Assembly (NCBI RefSeq): GCF_007677725.1
Contig: NZ_VEDF01000005.1
Span: forward strand, 268,491-332,490
Source of the DNA: Pseudomonas sp. URMO17WK12:I11
GTDB taxonomy: Bacteria > Pseudomonadota > Gammaproteobacteria > Pseudomonadales > Pseudomonadaceae
Reading direction: 5' to 3'
Length of the DNA: 64,000 bases
The notes below the pieces were generated by a model. That model had not been told where the DNA came from and searched no databases. It worked only from the letters and a program-made list of their open reading frames with translations. Shown in pieces: positions 18,046 to 25,740 of the stretch (positions are counted from its first letter, which is position 1; every line of letters begins with the position of its first letter). Made by a program: the position numbers and the translations under genes.

Positions 18046-20409
18046 ATGGCTCAAAATGAAACTGTCAAATTTGGTGAACCCTTCCGTGATTCCCGCGGTG
18101 CGCTGAATCTGAATGAAGGCGTCTTGACGCGCGCGCAAGCCCCGGACCGAGTGTCTCTCAGCCCGTTGCCGCCATTGTCTGGGACCGGCTATGGCGGCTG
18201 GGGGCTTGATGCAGGGCGGCCTCGAGGTACTGGAGGGCCTAGCCCTTTCGCCCAGGAAAAAGGCTGGCGAACGGTTTTCGGCGAGGAGTTTACTGCCGTC
18301 AACAATATCAACGCCGATCAATATGCACCCGCTCTTGAACAACTTCCCGCGCAAATCAGCGCTGAACGCGCCGCCATCGAACAACAGGCAATCGCGGGAG
18401 CTGCGGGTCAGCCTGTCCAGCATCTGGGGCTACGCCAGCAACTGGCCACGACGAGCTTGCAACAAAGGCGCGCCGAGTATCTTCAAATCGTCCCCGTGGC
18501 AACCAGCTTCTACGGTGCCATTCCTTTTTATAAACGCTACGACTCCTTCGCCACCCGGTTGAATGACAATGGCGCATTCCCGATAGGCACCTCTGGCGAG
18601 GCATGGGGCCGACAGGTCTGGGAGACTTTCAACGCGTCTGTAGATGCCGCCTACCGCTTGCACATCGCAGCGCAGAAGTTTCACGCGTTGGCGGTGGACC
18701 TGCCTGAAATGGCTCGCCAGGTCGACGAGGCAGAAATTGCGCAACCTGCTGTCGACCTCCCCAAAGCCATCGAACGGCGGTATGGGCAAATTCTTCATGA
18801 ACAGCAGATCTACTTCGACTGCCTGCCCAGCTTCCTGCAGCAGCAAGTGGCTCAATCCACCCCAACCCAGGAAACCGATACCCTCATCCAGCGCTTTTCG
18901 GCCTATGTGAACACTGCCAATGCGCTGATCGCAGCGAAGCAAGCCGAGATACCCGCTTTCAGTGACTCCAACCCGAACATCGTCGGGCCACTTTCCAAGC
19001 CTCAAACCGAGGCACTGCACGACCTCGTCAACGAACAGGCCACCCGCAGGGCCGGCGTGCTTTGGGCAGATTATCACCGGGCACTGGCGCTCACAGAGTC
19101 CATTCGCTATTTGCAGCAATTCAGCGCGTCCATGGCGAACCTCACCCAGCGAGCGATGGAAATGGAACAACTGCAGGCAAGGATTGCAGCCGAACATGCA
19201 GCTGCCGAGGAGGCTGCACGTCAGCAAGCAGAAGCAGCGCGAATAGCTACCGAAGAAGCCGCACGTCAGCAAGCAGAAGCTGAACGGATAGCTGCCGAAG
19301 AAGCGGCCCAGCGCCAAGCTGAGGCAGCACGCCAACGCATCAGTTACATCAACGACACCCACTCCGCTGCCTCTGCGACGACCGTCATTCCGATCGGGTT
19401 GGCGACCTTTGCTGCGGATGTCGCGTCGGTTGCTATTCGCGGAGCAATTATCGCAGCGGTAGGTCGATTGGCTACCACAACGGCCCCCTTGGCTGTAGCC
19501 ATACTTTCGGCAGCCTGGCCTGCAACGCTGGGTAATTCGGAAAGGCGGTACCTGATCAGCACTCCTCTTTCCAGCCTTTCTCCACCAGACGGGCCTGACC
19601 TGGCCGCCCTCGCCCTTTCATCAGCCAGCGTGGACGTGCCTTATTTACTTGCTGGTAGTGAAGACGCAAACGACATCAGCTTGTACGTGGTTCCCGGCGG
19701 TAAGGCAGTCCCGGTAAGGGCCGCAACATTTGATGCTGAACGGCAGGTATACAGCCTCGCACTGGAGAACCCACAGCGCATCCTGACCTGGACACCCGCC
19801 AGCCCGCCCGGAGGTGATGAAGGTAGCTCCACTAGCCTGCCACCCGCTCCGCCGGGCACGATTGTTTACACCGGCAGCAGCCTCAACCCTGTAAGCAACA
19901 CGACGGAAAGCTATCCTGCACTGGATCTTCTCGATCAGGAACGGCTGATCATCACCTTCCCGATCGACTCGGGATTGCCGCCTATTCTGGTGGTGTTCAA
20001 GAGTCCGAGGTTTGAGGCTGGGACCTCGATTGGTCAAGGCGTGCAGGTTACAGAGACATGGCGCGCGCAGGCCGCCAGCCTTGAAGGTGCGCCAATTCCG
20101 TCTCAAATTGCCGATCTGCTCAGAGGTGTTGAATTCAGAAACTTTGATGCGTTCCGGCGACGCTTCTGGAAGTCTGTGGCTAACGATCCTGAGCTTTCTA
20201 AACAATTCAGTGAAAGGGACCTAGCGCGCATGAGGAAAAATGGAAATGCACCATTGGTGAATGACGAGGACATTTACATGAGCCAGATGACTTTCGCGAT
20301 CCATCACGTGCTACCAATAAGTGAAGGCGGTGGTGTTTACGACATGAGCAATTTGAGAATCGTAACGCCAAGGGTGCATAACACCATCCATTATGGAGAA
20401 AAGCCATGA
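18046..20409 (+). CDS. S-type pyocin with HNH DNase domain
   Basis: A 787-residue modular bacteriocin. Residues 1-380 form a receptor-binding/translocation region with no family I recognise. Residues about 385-440 are a charged coiled coil of repeated EEAARQQAEA units. A hydrophobic stretch is at 450-490. A pyocin-S translocation domain spans about 505-670 (YVVPGGKAVPVRAATFD, then ILVVFKSPRFEAG). The colicin E2/E9-type DNase fills 680-787 (FRRRFWKSVANDPELSKQFS, HHVLPISEGGGVYDMSNL, VHNTIHYG), with all four catalytic/metal histidines kept. The start at 46 bases after AGGAGG-like positions 18032-18037 gives an ideal ribosome binding site. The stop overlaps the immunity gene. Confidence 0.92.
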   Translation: MAQNETVKFGEPFRDSRGALNLNEGVLTRAQAPDRVSLSPLPPLSGTGYGGWGLDAGRPRGTGGPSPFAQEKGWRTVFGEEFTAVNNINADQYAPALEQLPAQISAERAAIEQQAIAGAAGQPVQHLGLRQQLATTSLQQRRAEYLQIVPVATSFYGAIPFYKRYDSFATRLNDNGAFPIGTSGEAWGRQVWETFNASVDAAYRLHIAAQKFHALAVDLPEMARQVDEAEIAQPAVDLPKAIERRYGQILHEQQIYFDCLPSFLQQQVAQSTPTQETDTLIQRFSAYVNTANALIAAKQAEIPAFSDSNPNIVGPLSKPQTEALHDLVNEQATRRAGVLWADYHRALALTESIRYLQQFSASMANLTQRAMEMEQLQARIAAEHAAAEEAARQQAEAARIATEEAARQQAEAERIAAEEAAQRQAEAARQRISYINDTHSAASATTVIPIGLATFAADVASVAIRGAIIAAVGRLATTTAPLAVAILSAAWPATLGNSERRYLISTPLSSLSPPDGPDLAALALSSASVDVPYLLAGSEDANDISLYVVPGGKAVPVRAATFDAERQVYSLALENPQRILTWTPASPPGGDEGSSTSLPPAPPGTIVYTGSSLNPVSNTTESYPALDLLDQERLIITFPIDSGLPPILVVFKSPRFEAGTSIGQGVQVTETWRAQAASLEGAPIPSQIADLLRGVEFRNFDAFRRRFWKSVANDPELSKQFSERDLARMRKNGNAPLVNDEDIYMSQMTFAIHHVLPISEGGGVYDMSNLRIVTPRVHNTIHYGEKP

Positions 20410-20666
20410 TACTCAAGGAAAATCTAAGTGATTACACAGAGCAGGAATTCCTGGAGTTTCTAGCTGAAATCGACAGAGCAAACGAGGACGAGCCTGACGA
20501 GGTACTCACGCCTTTACTGCAGCATTTCAGAAAAGTAACTGAGCATCCTTCTGGAATAAATCTCCTTTACAGGCCAGCCACCCCGGAGGATGGTAATCCG
20601 GAGAAAATTGTAGAAATCATCAAGTCTTGGCGACTAGCCAGCGGGAAAAGCGGCTTTAAGTCATAG
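20406..20666 (+). CDS. Immunity protein for the pyocin DNase (Im2/Im9 family)
   Basis: An 86-residue acidic helical protein of the colicin DNase immunity family. LSDYTEQEFLEFLAEI is the first helix, and IVEIIKSWRLASGKSGFKS matches the family C terminus. It should bind and block the DNase of the gene before it, with which it overlaps by four bases. The conserved YYP of the family reads Tyr-Arg-Pro here (LLYRPATP), a change at a residue that contacts the DNase in Im9-type complexes. Confidence 0.92.
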   Translation: MILKENLSDYTEQEFLEFLAEIDRANEDEPDEVLTPLLQHFRKVTEHPSGINLLYRPATPEDGNPEKIVEIIKSWRLASGKSGFKS

Positions 20667-21141
20667 CCAACACATGCCCCGTTTTCACGGGGCATATCAC
20701 TCCTTGACCAAGAATATTCCTACACGCTCATTAAAAAAATCTCACACCAAATGCAGCACGGTGAATATTTCCACCCCAAGCAACCAAAGCCATGATCTCG
20801 ATATCTTTTTAAGAGAGAAACACTGACATGGCGTTCCACCTCCCCGAGCACATCGCAAACCCAGAACCTTGAAACGGCCGAAATTTTAGTTGTTAATACT
20901 TGCTTTCACCATGACGAAAGCTCCCGCAAGCGCAATCGACAGCAAAATTAGAAAACACGTAAGCCCCAACCATGGGCAAATTTTCCTACAACAACGATAG
21001 ATCCCACCCACACTCAATACTCATATTTCCTATTGAAGAATTGGCCATAATTTCCAATGCACGGTAAGGGTCTACCCGACGGGCACAAAAACAATAAAAA
21101 TGCCAAATAACCCCAAAAGGACGCTGTCACACGAGCACCAT
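20667..21141. other. AT-rich gap in the pyocin island with decayed module
   Basis: This 475-base stretch lacks a confident intact gene. It holds a GC hairpin just after the immunity gene (ATGCCCCGT / ACGGGGCAT at 20674-20682 and 20687-20695, no T run), the DNase-start remnant at 20828-20872, and a possible 41-codon membrane-peptide frame on the minus strand. Base composition is clearly lower in GC than the core genes around the island. Confidence 0.6.
20813..20872 (+). pseudogene. Truncated start of an orphan pyocin DNase module
   Basis: The leader GAGAGAAACACTGAC and an ATG at 20828 open a 14-codon frame (MAFHLPEHIANPEP) that ends in TGA at 20872. The same leader and first codons start the intact orphan module at 21507 (GAGGGAAACGCTGAC, then MALPLPNHIAN). 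By hand about four fifths of 48 bases agree. The similarity stops abruptly after the HIAN codons, so the rest of this copy was deleted or replaced. Confidence 0.7.
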
Positions 21142-21324
21142 ATGATACAGCTATTAGCAGTCGTTATTTTTGTATTGTTCGGATGCACAGGCGAAATGCC
21201 CCTACTGCTTCCCAACAGGCAAGAAATGAAATTTCAGTGTGACATGGACCCTTACAAACAAGGCTGCGAGTGGATGATGGACTATCAAGAGCACCGTCGC
21301 TGGATCAAGAAACCGACGACCTGA
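21142..21324 (+). CDS. Putative 60-residue cysteine-containing lipoprotein, copy 1
   Basis: The protein begins MIQLLAVVIFVLFGC, a short signal peptide ending at Cys15, then a soluble tail with FQCDMDPYKQGCEW. It aligns without gaps over all 60 residues to the second copy at 22084. That equal length argues for this ATG rather than one 14 codons upstream at 21100. No clear ribosome binding site precedes it. I do not know the family. Small lipoproteins next to colicin genes are often lysis/release proteins, but this one is longer and Cys-rich, so that role is only a guess. Confidence 0.55.
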   Translation: MIQLLAVVIFVLFGCTGEMPLLLPNRQEMKFQCDMDPYKQGCEWMMDYQEHRRWIKKPTT

Positions 21325-21506
21325 AGCCACGACATGCAGGTAATTCAAGACCCCACCGGCGGGTGGCATACTACGGCAATTGTTAAACCAGCAAGGAATA
21401 ATCCTACAAAACAGAAAAATCCTCACAATTCACGTAGCACCACGAATATTTAACTACCGCGCAACTTAAGTGATGCTGCCAGCATCAACAGGAGGGAAAC
21501 GCTGAC

Positions 21507-21827
21507 ATGGCATTACCACTACCCAACCACATCGCAAACAAGCTTGCTGAGCAAATCTTCAACAACTTCGACGATTTCTCGCAGGCTTTCTGGTTAGCGA
21601 TCGCCGAAGACCCGATCTACTCCCAACAATTCGTTACCTCGCAACTCAACCGCATCAAGCAAGGCTGGCCACCCCGCGCGCCCTTTGGCGAAACCGCAAA
21701 AGGCGTACGCGACTATCAGATCTGCCACCTCGACCCACCCGCCTTTGGCGGTGCGATGTACGGCGCCGAAAACCTGCGGATCATGAGCGCCCTGCAGTAC
21801 GCGCTGTCATCGGAGGTGAAGTGGTGA
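21507..21827 (+). CDS. Orphan pyocin DNase-like C-terminal domain, probably inactive
   Basis: A 106-residue stand-alone protein that matches only the DNase tail of S-type pyocins: LPNHIANKLAEQIFNNFDDF and FWLAIAEDPIYSQQF parallel the pyocin at 18046. In the HNH part the family's His-His is Cys-His (QICHLDPPAFGG), and the two later histidines are absent (NLRIMSALQYALSS). With three of four expected histidines lost, cleavage is unlikely. A good AGGAGG precedes the ATG. The stop overlaps the next immunity gene (GTGA). Confidence 0.75.
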   Translation: MALPLPNHIANKLAEQIFNNFDDFSQAFWLAIAEDPIYSQQFVTSQLNRIKQGWPPRAPFGETAKGVRDYQICHLDPPAFGGAMYGAENLRIMSALQYALSSEVKW

Positions 21828-22087
21828 TCAGTCAAAAACACTCCCTTGCCGATTACACCTGTGCCGAATTCAGGACGGTGGTTGAGGAATTGCTACAGGC
21901 GTCTGGAACCTCCGCCTGGCAGGATCGCTTGCTCGAACACTTTATCGACATGGCCGAACACCCGGACGGCTCCGACCTCCTCTACTACCCGGCAAACGAA
22001 CTGGAGGGCTGCGCCGTGGGGGTGATCGCACGTATCATCGCCTGGCGAAAATCAAACGGACTTCACCTGTTCAAGGACGTGCAATGA
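21824..22087 (+). CDS. Second Im2/Im9-family immunity protein
   Basis: An 87-residue immunity-family protein: HSLADYTCAEFRTVVEELL, then DGSDLLYYPANELEG with the canonical Tyr-Tyr-Pro, then VIARIIAWRKSNGLHLF. It keeps the full length and key motif although its upstream DNase partner looks dead, so it may still give protection against related bacteriocins. The GTG at 21824 lies seven bases after GGAGG and overlaps the DNase stop; GTG 21821 is too close to the binding site. Confidence 0.82.
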   Translation: MISQKHSLADYTCAEFRTVVEELLQASGTSAWQDRLLEHFIDMAEHPDGSDLLYYPANELEGCAVGVIARIIAWRKSNGLHLFKDVQ

Positions 22088-22266
22088 AAAAGTCTGTATG
22101 GGTGTTGAAGCTGTTTCTGACCGGTTGTGTAGACGGCAAGTTCTTTCTTTTGCCTGATCAGCAGAACCAGAAGTTTTCCTGCGACATGGATCCTTACAAG
22201 CAGGGATGTGAACGCCAATGTGACTATGACCGGCACTTCAAGTCAGTCGAGGACAAGAAGAGCTAG
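22084..22266 (+). CDS. Putative 60-residue cysteine-containing lipoprotein, copy 2
   Basis: The protein starts MKKSVWVLKLFLTGC (lipobox Cys15) and carries FSCDMDPYKQGCERQC. It overlaps the immunity gene by four bases (ATGA) with AAGGA upstream, so it is translated together with it. A hand alignment with copy 1 gives 25 identical residues of 60 and no gap; the block CDMDPYKQGCE is invariant. The conserved cysteines after the lipid anchor suggest a disulfide or metal site in the periplasm. The function is unknown. Confidence 0.65.
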   Translation: MKKSVWVLKLFLTGCVDGKFFLLPDQQNQKFSCDMDPYKQGCERQCDYDRHFKSVEDKKS

Positions 22267-22284
22267 GTAGGCCAGTCCGTTCAT

Positions 22285-22998
22285 ATGGCGCTATCTGCGA
22301 ACACCACCGCGATTGCTCGGAGGCATTTCGTGAGCGGTATGGCGAAGCAGCCCGAAAATACAATCGCCAGGCAAGTGCTGGAATCACTGAGGCGTTATCC
22401 GGAACTGATACGCCAGATTCCCGTGGGTACAGTGCCACACCGCGTCCAGCCTTCCCTTTACGATACCAACCCCGCCAACTATCGTGCCAACTCCGACACC
22501 CGCCATGCCGATCCCGCCAAACATTTCGGTGTCTATTACCTCGGTCTTACCGAGGAAGTTGCCGTGGCCGAGTCCTTCCAGCCTGGCCAGGGTGTTGATG
22601 ACCAGTCAGTTAATCTCTGGCGACTAAAGCAAACGTCACTGCATCGACTCAAGGCGGCGCGTGTATTGAACGTGATTGACGTGGCCGCATTGGCGAATAG
22701 AGCCACCCACCACAAAGTGCGCGATATCGTGCAGGCCAAGGGACAGGGGCGAGAAGGATATGCACTTACCAAAAAAATCAGCCAAGCGTGCATGAATGTC
22801 GGTGAGGTCGATGGCCAGCTCTATCAGTCAGCGGTCTACACCGTGACCGGGTCAATGGACGGGTGCAACCTTGTGTTGTTCGAGGGTCGTAGGCGCCAAG
22901 TCGAGGCGATCAGCCACCAGCTGGTAATGGAAGCACTGCTATTGAATGGCGAGACGGCTGTGGAATTGCTGGAGAGTCTGGGTGTAGTGCTGGAGTAA
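22285..22998 (+). CDS. RES-domain protein, putative NAD+-degrading toxin
   Basis: A 237-residue protein whose central part fits the RES domain: Arg in PHRVQPSLYD, a second Arg in SDTRHADP, then YYLGLTEEVAVAESF with the Tyr and Glu of the family active site. RES toxins such as MbcT and its relatives destroy NAD+. Most are encoded beside an Xre/MbcA-type antitoxin in one operon; no such gene lies directly upstream. The ATG at 22285 has no strong ribosome binding site, and MAKQPEN at 22339 is an alternative start. Confidence 0.75.
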   Translation: MALSANTTAIARRHFVSGMAKQPENTIARQVLESLRRYPELIRQIPVGTVPHRVQPSLYDTNPANYRANSDTRHADPAKHFGVYYLGLTEEVAVAESFQPGQGVDDQSVNLWRLKQTSLHRLKAARVLNVIDVAALANRATHHKVRDIVQAKGQGREGYALTKKISQACMNVGEVDGQLYQSAVYTVTGSMDGCNLVLFEGRRRQVEAISHQLVMEALLLNGETAVELLESLGVVLE

Positions 22999-23003
22999 AC
23001 ACA

Positions 23004-23032
23004 AAAAAGCGGACCTCTCACGAGGCCCGCCT
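23004..23032 (-). terminator. Terminator of the HTH gene
   Basis: On the minus strand GGCGGGCCTC, loop GTGA, GAGGTCCGC, then TTTTTT (plus-strand A run at 23004-23009). One mismatch interrupts the stem. It lies between the convergent RES and HTH genes. Confidence 0.65.
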
Positions 23033-23665
23033 TCACTGTCCTGCCATCAACGCATTACGGTAGTCACGCTTGATGATTTCCAGAGCGGCTGGATCATCCA
23101 GTACTTCAAACCGTGGCACTTCGTGGCTCGGCTCGCCTGGGTCGGAGTAATCCATTATGCCGACCAGGTGCTGAACGAGTGTGTTCATTGCTTCCGTATC
23201 AGCAGGATCAACATCAAGCGTTGCAATCAATGCCTCAATGATTGACCTTGGTTTGTTTTCGACAAACTGAAACGACGGGTAGAACTTTCTGCGATTGCCG
23301 GTATTGGTGTAGGTCAGGAGCTTCCCCGCCTTGGTCTTCTGACTCAGTGCTTGCTTGGTAATGCCCAGGATTTCGCACGCTGCTTTGCCGTCACGCAGCT
23401 CACAGCGGCTGTCTACCCGCTCAAAGGCGCGTGCCTTCATCCTGGCCACCGCTTCCTGGTTGCGCGTTGCAATACTGCGTTTCGCCTCAACCTCGACCTT
23501 GGCGAGCGCAGCAAAAGCCTTCTCGTCCGCAAGCGCCACTGCTTTGAGCACTACCGCAGCCGACGCTCGGGCAAGATGCTCCTCGAAGCGCTCCCGCAAT
23601 GCAACCTTGGCGGCCTCGATGCTTGCGAGCGCGGGATGAATGGCACCGTGGGTGACCGCCCTCAT
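23033..23665 (-). CDS. HTH-containing protein of unknown function, convergent with the RES gene
   Basis: A 210-residue protein in three parts. Residues 1-90 form an alanine-rich long helix. Residues about 92-140 resemble a MerR/Xis-like helix-turn-helix (GKAACEILGITKQALSQK, then GNRRKFYPSFQF). An acidic C-terminal part carries IIEALIATLDVDPADTEAM and VPRFEVLDDPAALEIIKRDY. The ribosome binding site GAGGAGG is strong. I do not recognise a named family. A DNA-binding partner of the RES protein is a reasonable inference from position, but the convergent order is unlike known RES/Xre operons. Confidence 0.6.
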   Translation of the reverse strand: MRAVTHGAIHPALASIEAAKVALRERFEEHLARASAAVVLKAVALADEKAFAALAKVEVEAKRSIATRNQEAVARMKARAFERVDSRCELRDGKAACEILGITKQALSQKTKAGKLLTYTNTGNRRKFYPSFQFVENKPRSIIEALIATLDVDPADTEAMNTLVQHLVGIMDYSDPGEPSHEVPRFEVLDDPAALEIIKRDYRNALMAGQ

Positions 23666-23727
23666 AGACCCTCCTCAGGGCCTGAATAGCCCGTGTGCCG
23701 ATAGGCTATGGCCGCTGCGAAAAATCT

Positions 23728-23748
23728 GTCAACTTGTCAATTCGTCAA
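23728..23748. promoter_or_regulatory. Three GTCAA iterons upstream of the HTH gene
   Basis: GTCAA occurs at 23728, 23736 and 23744, exactly eight bases apart (minus strand: TTGAC three times). They lie about 65-85 bases before the HTH gene start. Such phased direct repeats are typical of a repressor-binding array overlapping a -35 region. Confidence 0.45.
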
Positions 23749-23781
23749 AATATAAAGCAACTATAGAAAATACCCACAAAC

Positions 23782-23808
23782 AAAAAACCCCGCCGAAGCG
23801 GGGTTTTT
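23782..23808. terminator. Bidirectional terminator downstream of cysNC
   Basis: ACCCCGC, loop CGAA, GCGGGGT, flanked by six A and five T. It terminates cysD-cysNC on the minus strand and can act in both directions; it also marks the right edge of the accessory island. Confidence 0.88.
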
Positions 23809-23823
23809 CACAAGCATCAATGC

Positions 23824-25725
23824 TTAGATCGCGCCACGCTGACGCAGCACATCCAGCACCTGCTTCACGCCTTCTTCAACGCTGGTGCTCTGGGTATCGA
23901 TCACCAGGTCGGCATCCAGCGGCACATCGAACGGGAAGCTTTCACCCGGAATGTTGTCGCCGCCGGCCGCATACAGGCCCTGTGGGTCACGCTCACGGCA
24001 CGCCAGCGGCGAAGCCTGAACGTAGACAGTCACCAGACGGTCCTTGCCGATCAGTGCCTTGGCCTGCTCGCGGCCTTCGGCATCCGGGGCGACGAACGCC
24101 GCCAGGGTCAGCAGGCCGGCTTCGTTGAACTGGCGCGCCACGTGGGCGGCGCGGCGCCAGTTCTCGGTGCGGCCAGCGCGGTCCTGTGGCAGGCCCTTGT
24201 TCAGGTCGTGGCGCAGGTTCTGGCCATCCAGCACATATACCGCACGGCCCATGTCGAACAGCTTGCGCTCCACAGCGTAGGCCAAGGTGCTCTTGCCAGC
24301 GCCGGACAGGCCACTGAACAGCACGGTTGCAGGCTGCTGGCCGAAGCGCAGGGCACGTTCTTCGGTGGCCACGTGAGCGAGCTTGCCATGCTGGCCAGTG
24401 CTGCCGTGGGGCAGTACCGGCGGTGCGATGATCATGCCGGCGCCGACAGTGCCGTTGGTCAAGCGGTCGATGACGATGAACGCACCGGTGGTGCGGTTGC
24501 TGTCGTAACCGTCCAGGGCGATGGCGCTGTCCAGCGACACGCTGACGCGGCCGATCTCGTTCAGTTGCAGCGCGCTGGCGGCGCCGCGCTCAAGGGTGTT
24601 GACATCGACCTTGTGGGTGATGCTGGCAATCGAGCCCGGCACGTAGCTGGTGGCGCGCTTGATGTCGTATTTCTTGCCCGGGAGCATCGGCTCCTCGGCC
24701 ATCCACACCAGCATGGCATCGAACTGGTCGGTGACCGGCGGCACGTTATCGGCATGTACCAGCAGGTCGCCACGGGAGATGTCGATCTCGTCTTCCATGG
24801 TCAGGGTCACGGCCTGGCCTGGGCCGGCGTTTTCCAGCTCACCTTCGTAGGTAACGATGGATTTGACCCGGCTGCTCTTGCCCGACGGCAGCACGACCAC
24901 TTCGTCACCTTTGTGCACCACGCCGCTGGCGATGGTGCCGGCAAAGCCGCGGAAGTTCAGGTTCGGACGGTTGACGTACTGCACCGGGAAGCGCAGGTCG
25001 GTGAAGTTGCGGTCGGCGGAGACTTCGACGGTTTCAAGGATTTCCATCAGCGTCGGGCCGGCGTACCAAGGCGACTGCTCGCTGTGGTTGACCACGTTGT
25101 CGCCCTTGAGCGCCGACATCGGCACGAAATGCAGGCTGCTTGGCTTCAGGTTGATGGCGTCGGCGAACTTCAGGTAGTCGGCCTTGATCGACTCGAATAC
25201 GCCTTCGTCGAAGCCTTTGAGGTCCATCTTGTTGACCGCAACCACGATGTGCTTGATGCCCAGCAACGAGGCGATGTAGCTGTGACGACGGGTCTGAGTC
25301 TGCACGCCGTAGCGGGCATCGACCAGGATGATCGCCAGGTCGCAGGTGGACGCGCCGGTGGCCATGTTGCGGGTGTACTGCTCGTGGCCGGGGGTGTCGG
25401 CGATGATGAACTTGCGCTTGGCGGTCGAGAAGTAGCGATAGGCGACATCGATAGTAATCCCCTGCTCGCGCTCGGCCTGCAAGCCGTCTACCAGCAGCGC
25501 CAGGTCGACTTCTTCGCCGGTGGTGCCGACCTTCTTCGAATCACGGGTGATGGCCTCGAGGTGGTCCTCGTAGATCATCTTCGAGTCGTGCAGCAGGCGC
25601 CCGATCAGGGTGCTCTTGCCATCGTCGACGTTGCCGCAGGTCAGGAAGCGCAGCAGTTCCTTGCGCTCGTGCTGGGCCAGGTAGGCGAGGATGTCCTCGC
25701 TGATCAGATCAGATTGGTGCGACAT
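23824..25725 (-). CDS. cysNC: Sulfate adenylyltransferase subunit 1 / adenylylsulfate kinase fusion
   Basis: A bifunctional enzyme of sulfate assimilation. Residues 1-430 are the CysN GTPase, with P-loop [15 protein letters not shown] and [17 protein letters not shown], which drives APS formation with CysD. Residues about 440-633 are the CysC kinase that makes PAPS, with P-loop [18 protein letters not shown] and the [13 protein letters not shown] segment. The fusion is standard in Pseudomonas. It lies 15 bases after cysD. Confidence 0.95.
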   Translation of the reverse strand: MSHQSDLISEDILAYLAQHERKELLRFLTCGNVDDGKSTLIGRLLHDSKMIYEDHLEAITRDSKKVGTTGEEVDLALLVDGLQAEREQGITIDVAYRYFSTAKRKFIIADTPGHEQYTRNMATGASTCDLAIILVDARYGVQTQTRRHSYIASLLGIKHIVVAVNKMDLKGFDEGVFESIKADYLKFADAINLKPSSLHFVPMSALKGDNVVNHSEQSPWYAGPTLMEILETVEVSADRNFTDLRFPVQYVNRPNLNFRGFAGTIASGVVHKGDEVVVLPSGKSSRVKSIVTYEGELENAGPGQAVTLTMEDEIDISRGDLLVHADNVPPVTDQFDAMLVWMAEEPMLPGKKYDIKRATSYVPGSIASITHKVDVNTLERGAASALQLNEIGRVSVSLDSAIALDGYDSNRTTGAFIVIDRLTNGTVGAGMIIAPPVLPHGSTGQHGKLAHVATEERALRFGQQPATVLFSGLSGAGKSTLAYAVERKLFDMGRAVYVLDGQNLRHDLNKGLPQDRAGRTENWRRAAHVARQFNEAGLLTLAAFVAPDAEGREQAKALIGKDRLVTVYVQASPLACRERDPQGLYAAGGDNIPGESFPFDVPLDADLVIDTQSTSVEEGVKQVLDVLRQRGAI

Positions 25726-25740
25726 GGAGTAACCCTGAAA

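Noticed and set aside
21100..21141. Earlier start for the first small lipoprotein (14 extra codons)
   Set aside because: It would bury the signal peptide, and the gap-free 60-residue match to copy 2 supports 21142.
17932..23823. Prophage or integrative element at the pyocin island
   Set aside because: No integrase, transposase, tRNA attachment site or flanking direct repeat was seen; lower GC and content support accessory DNA only.
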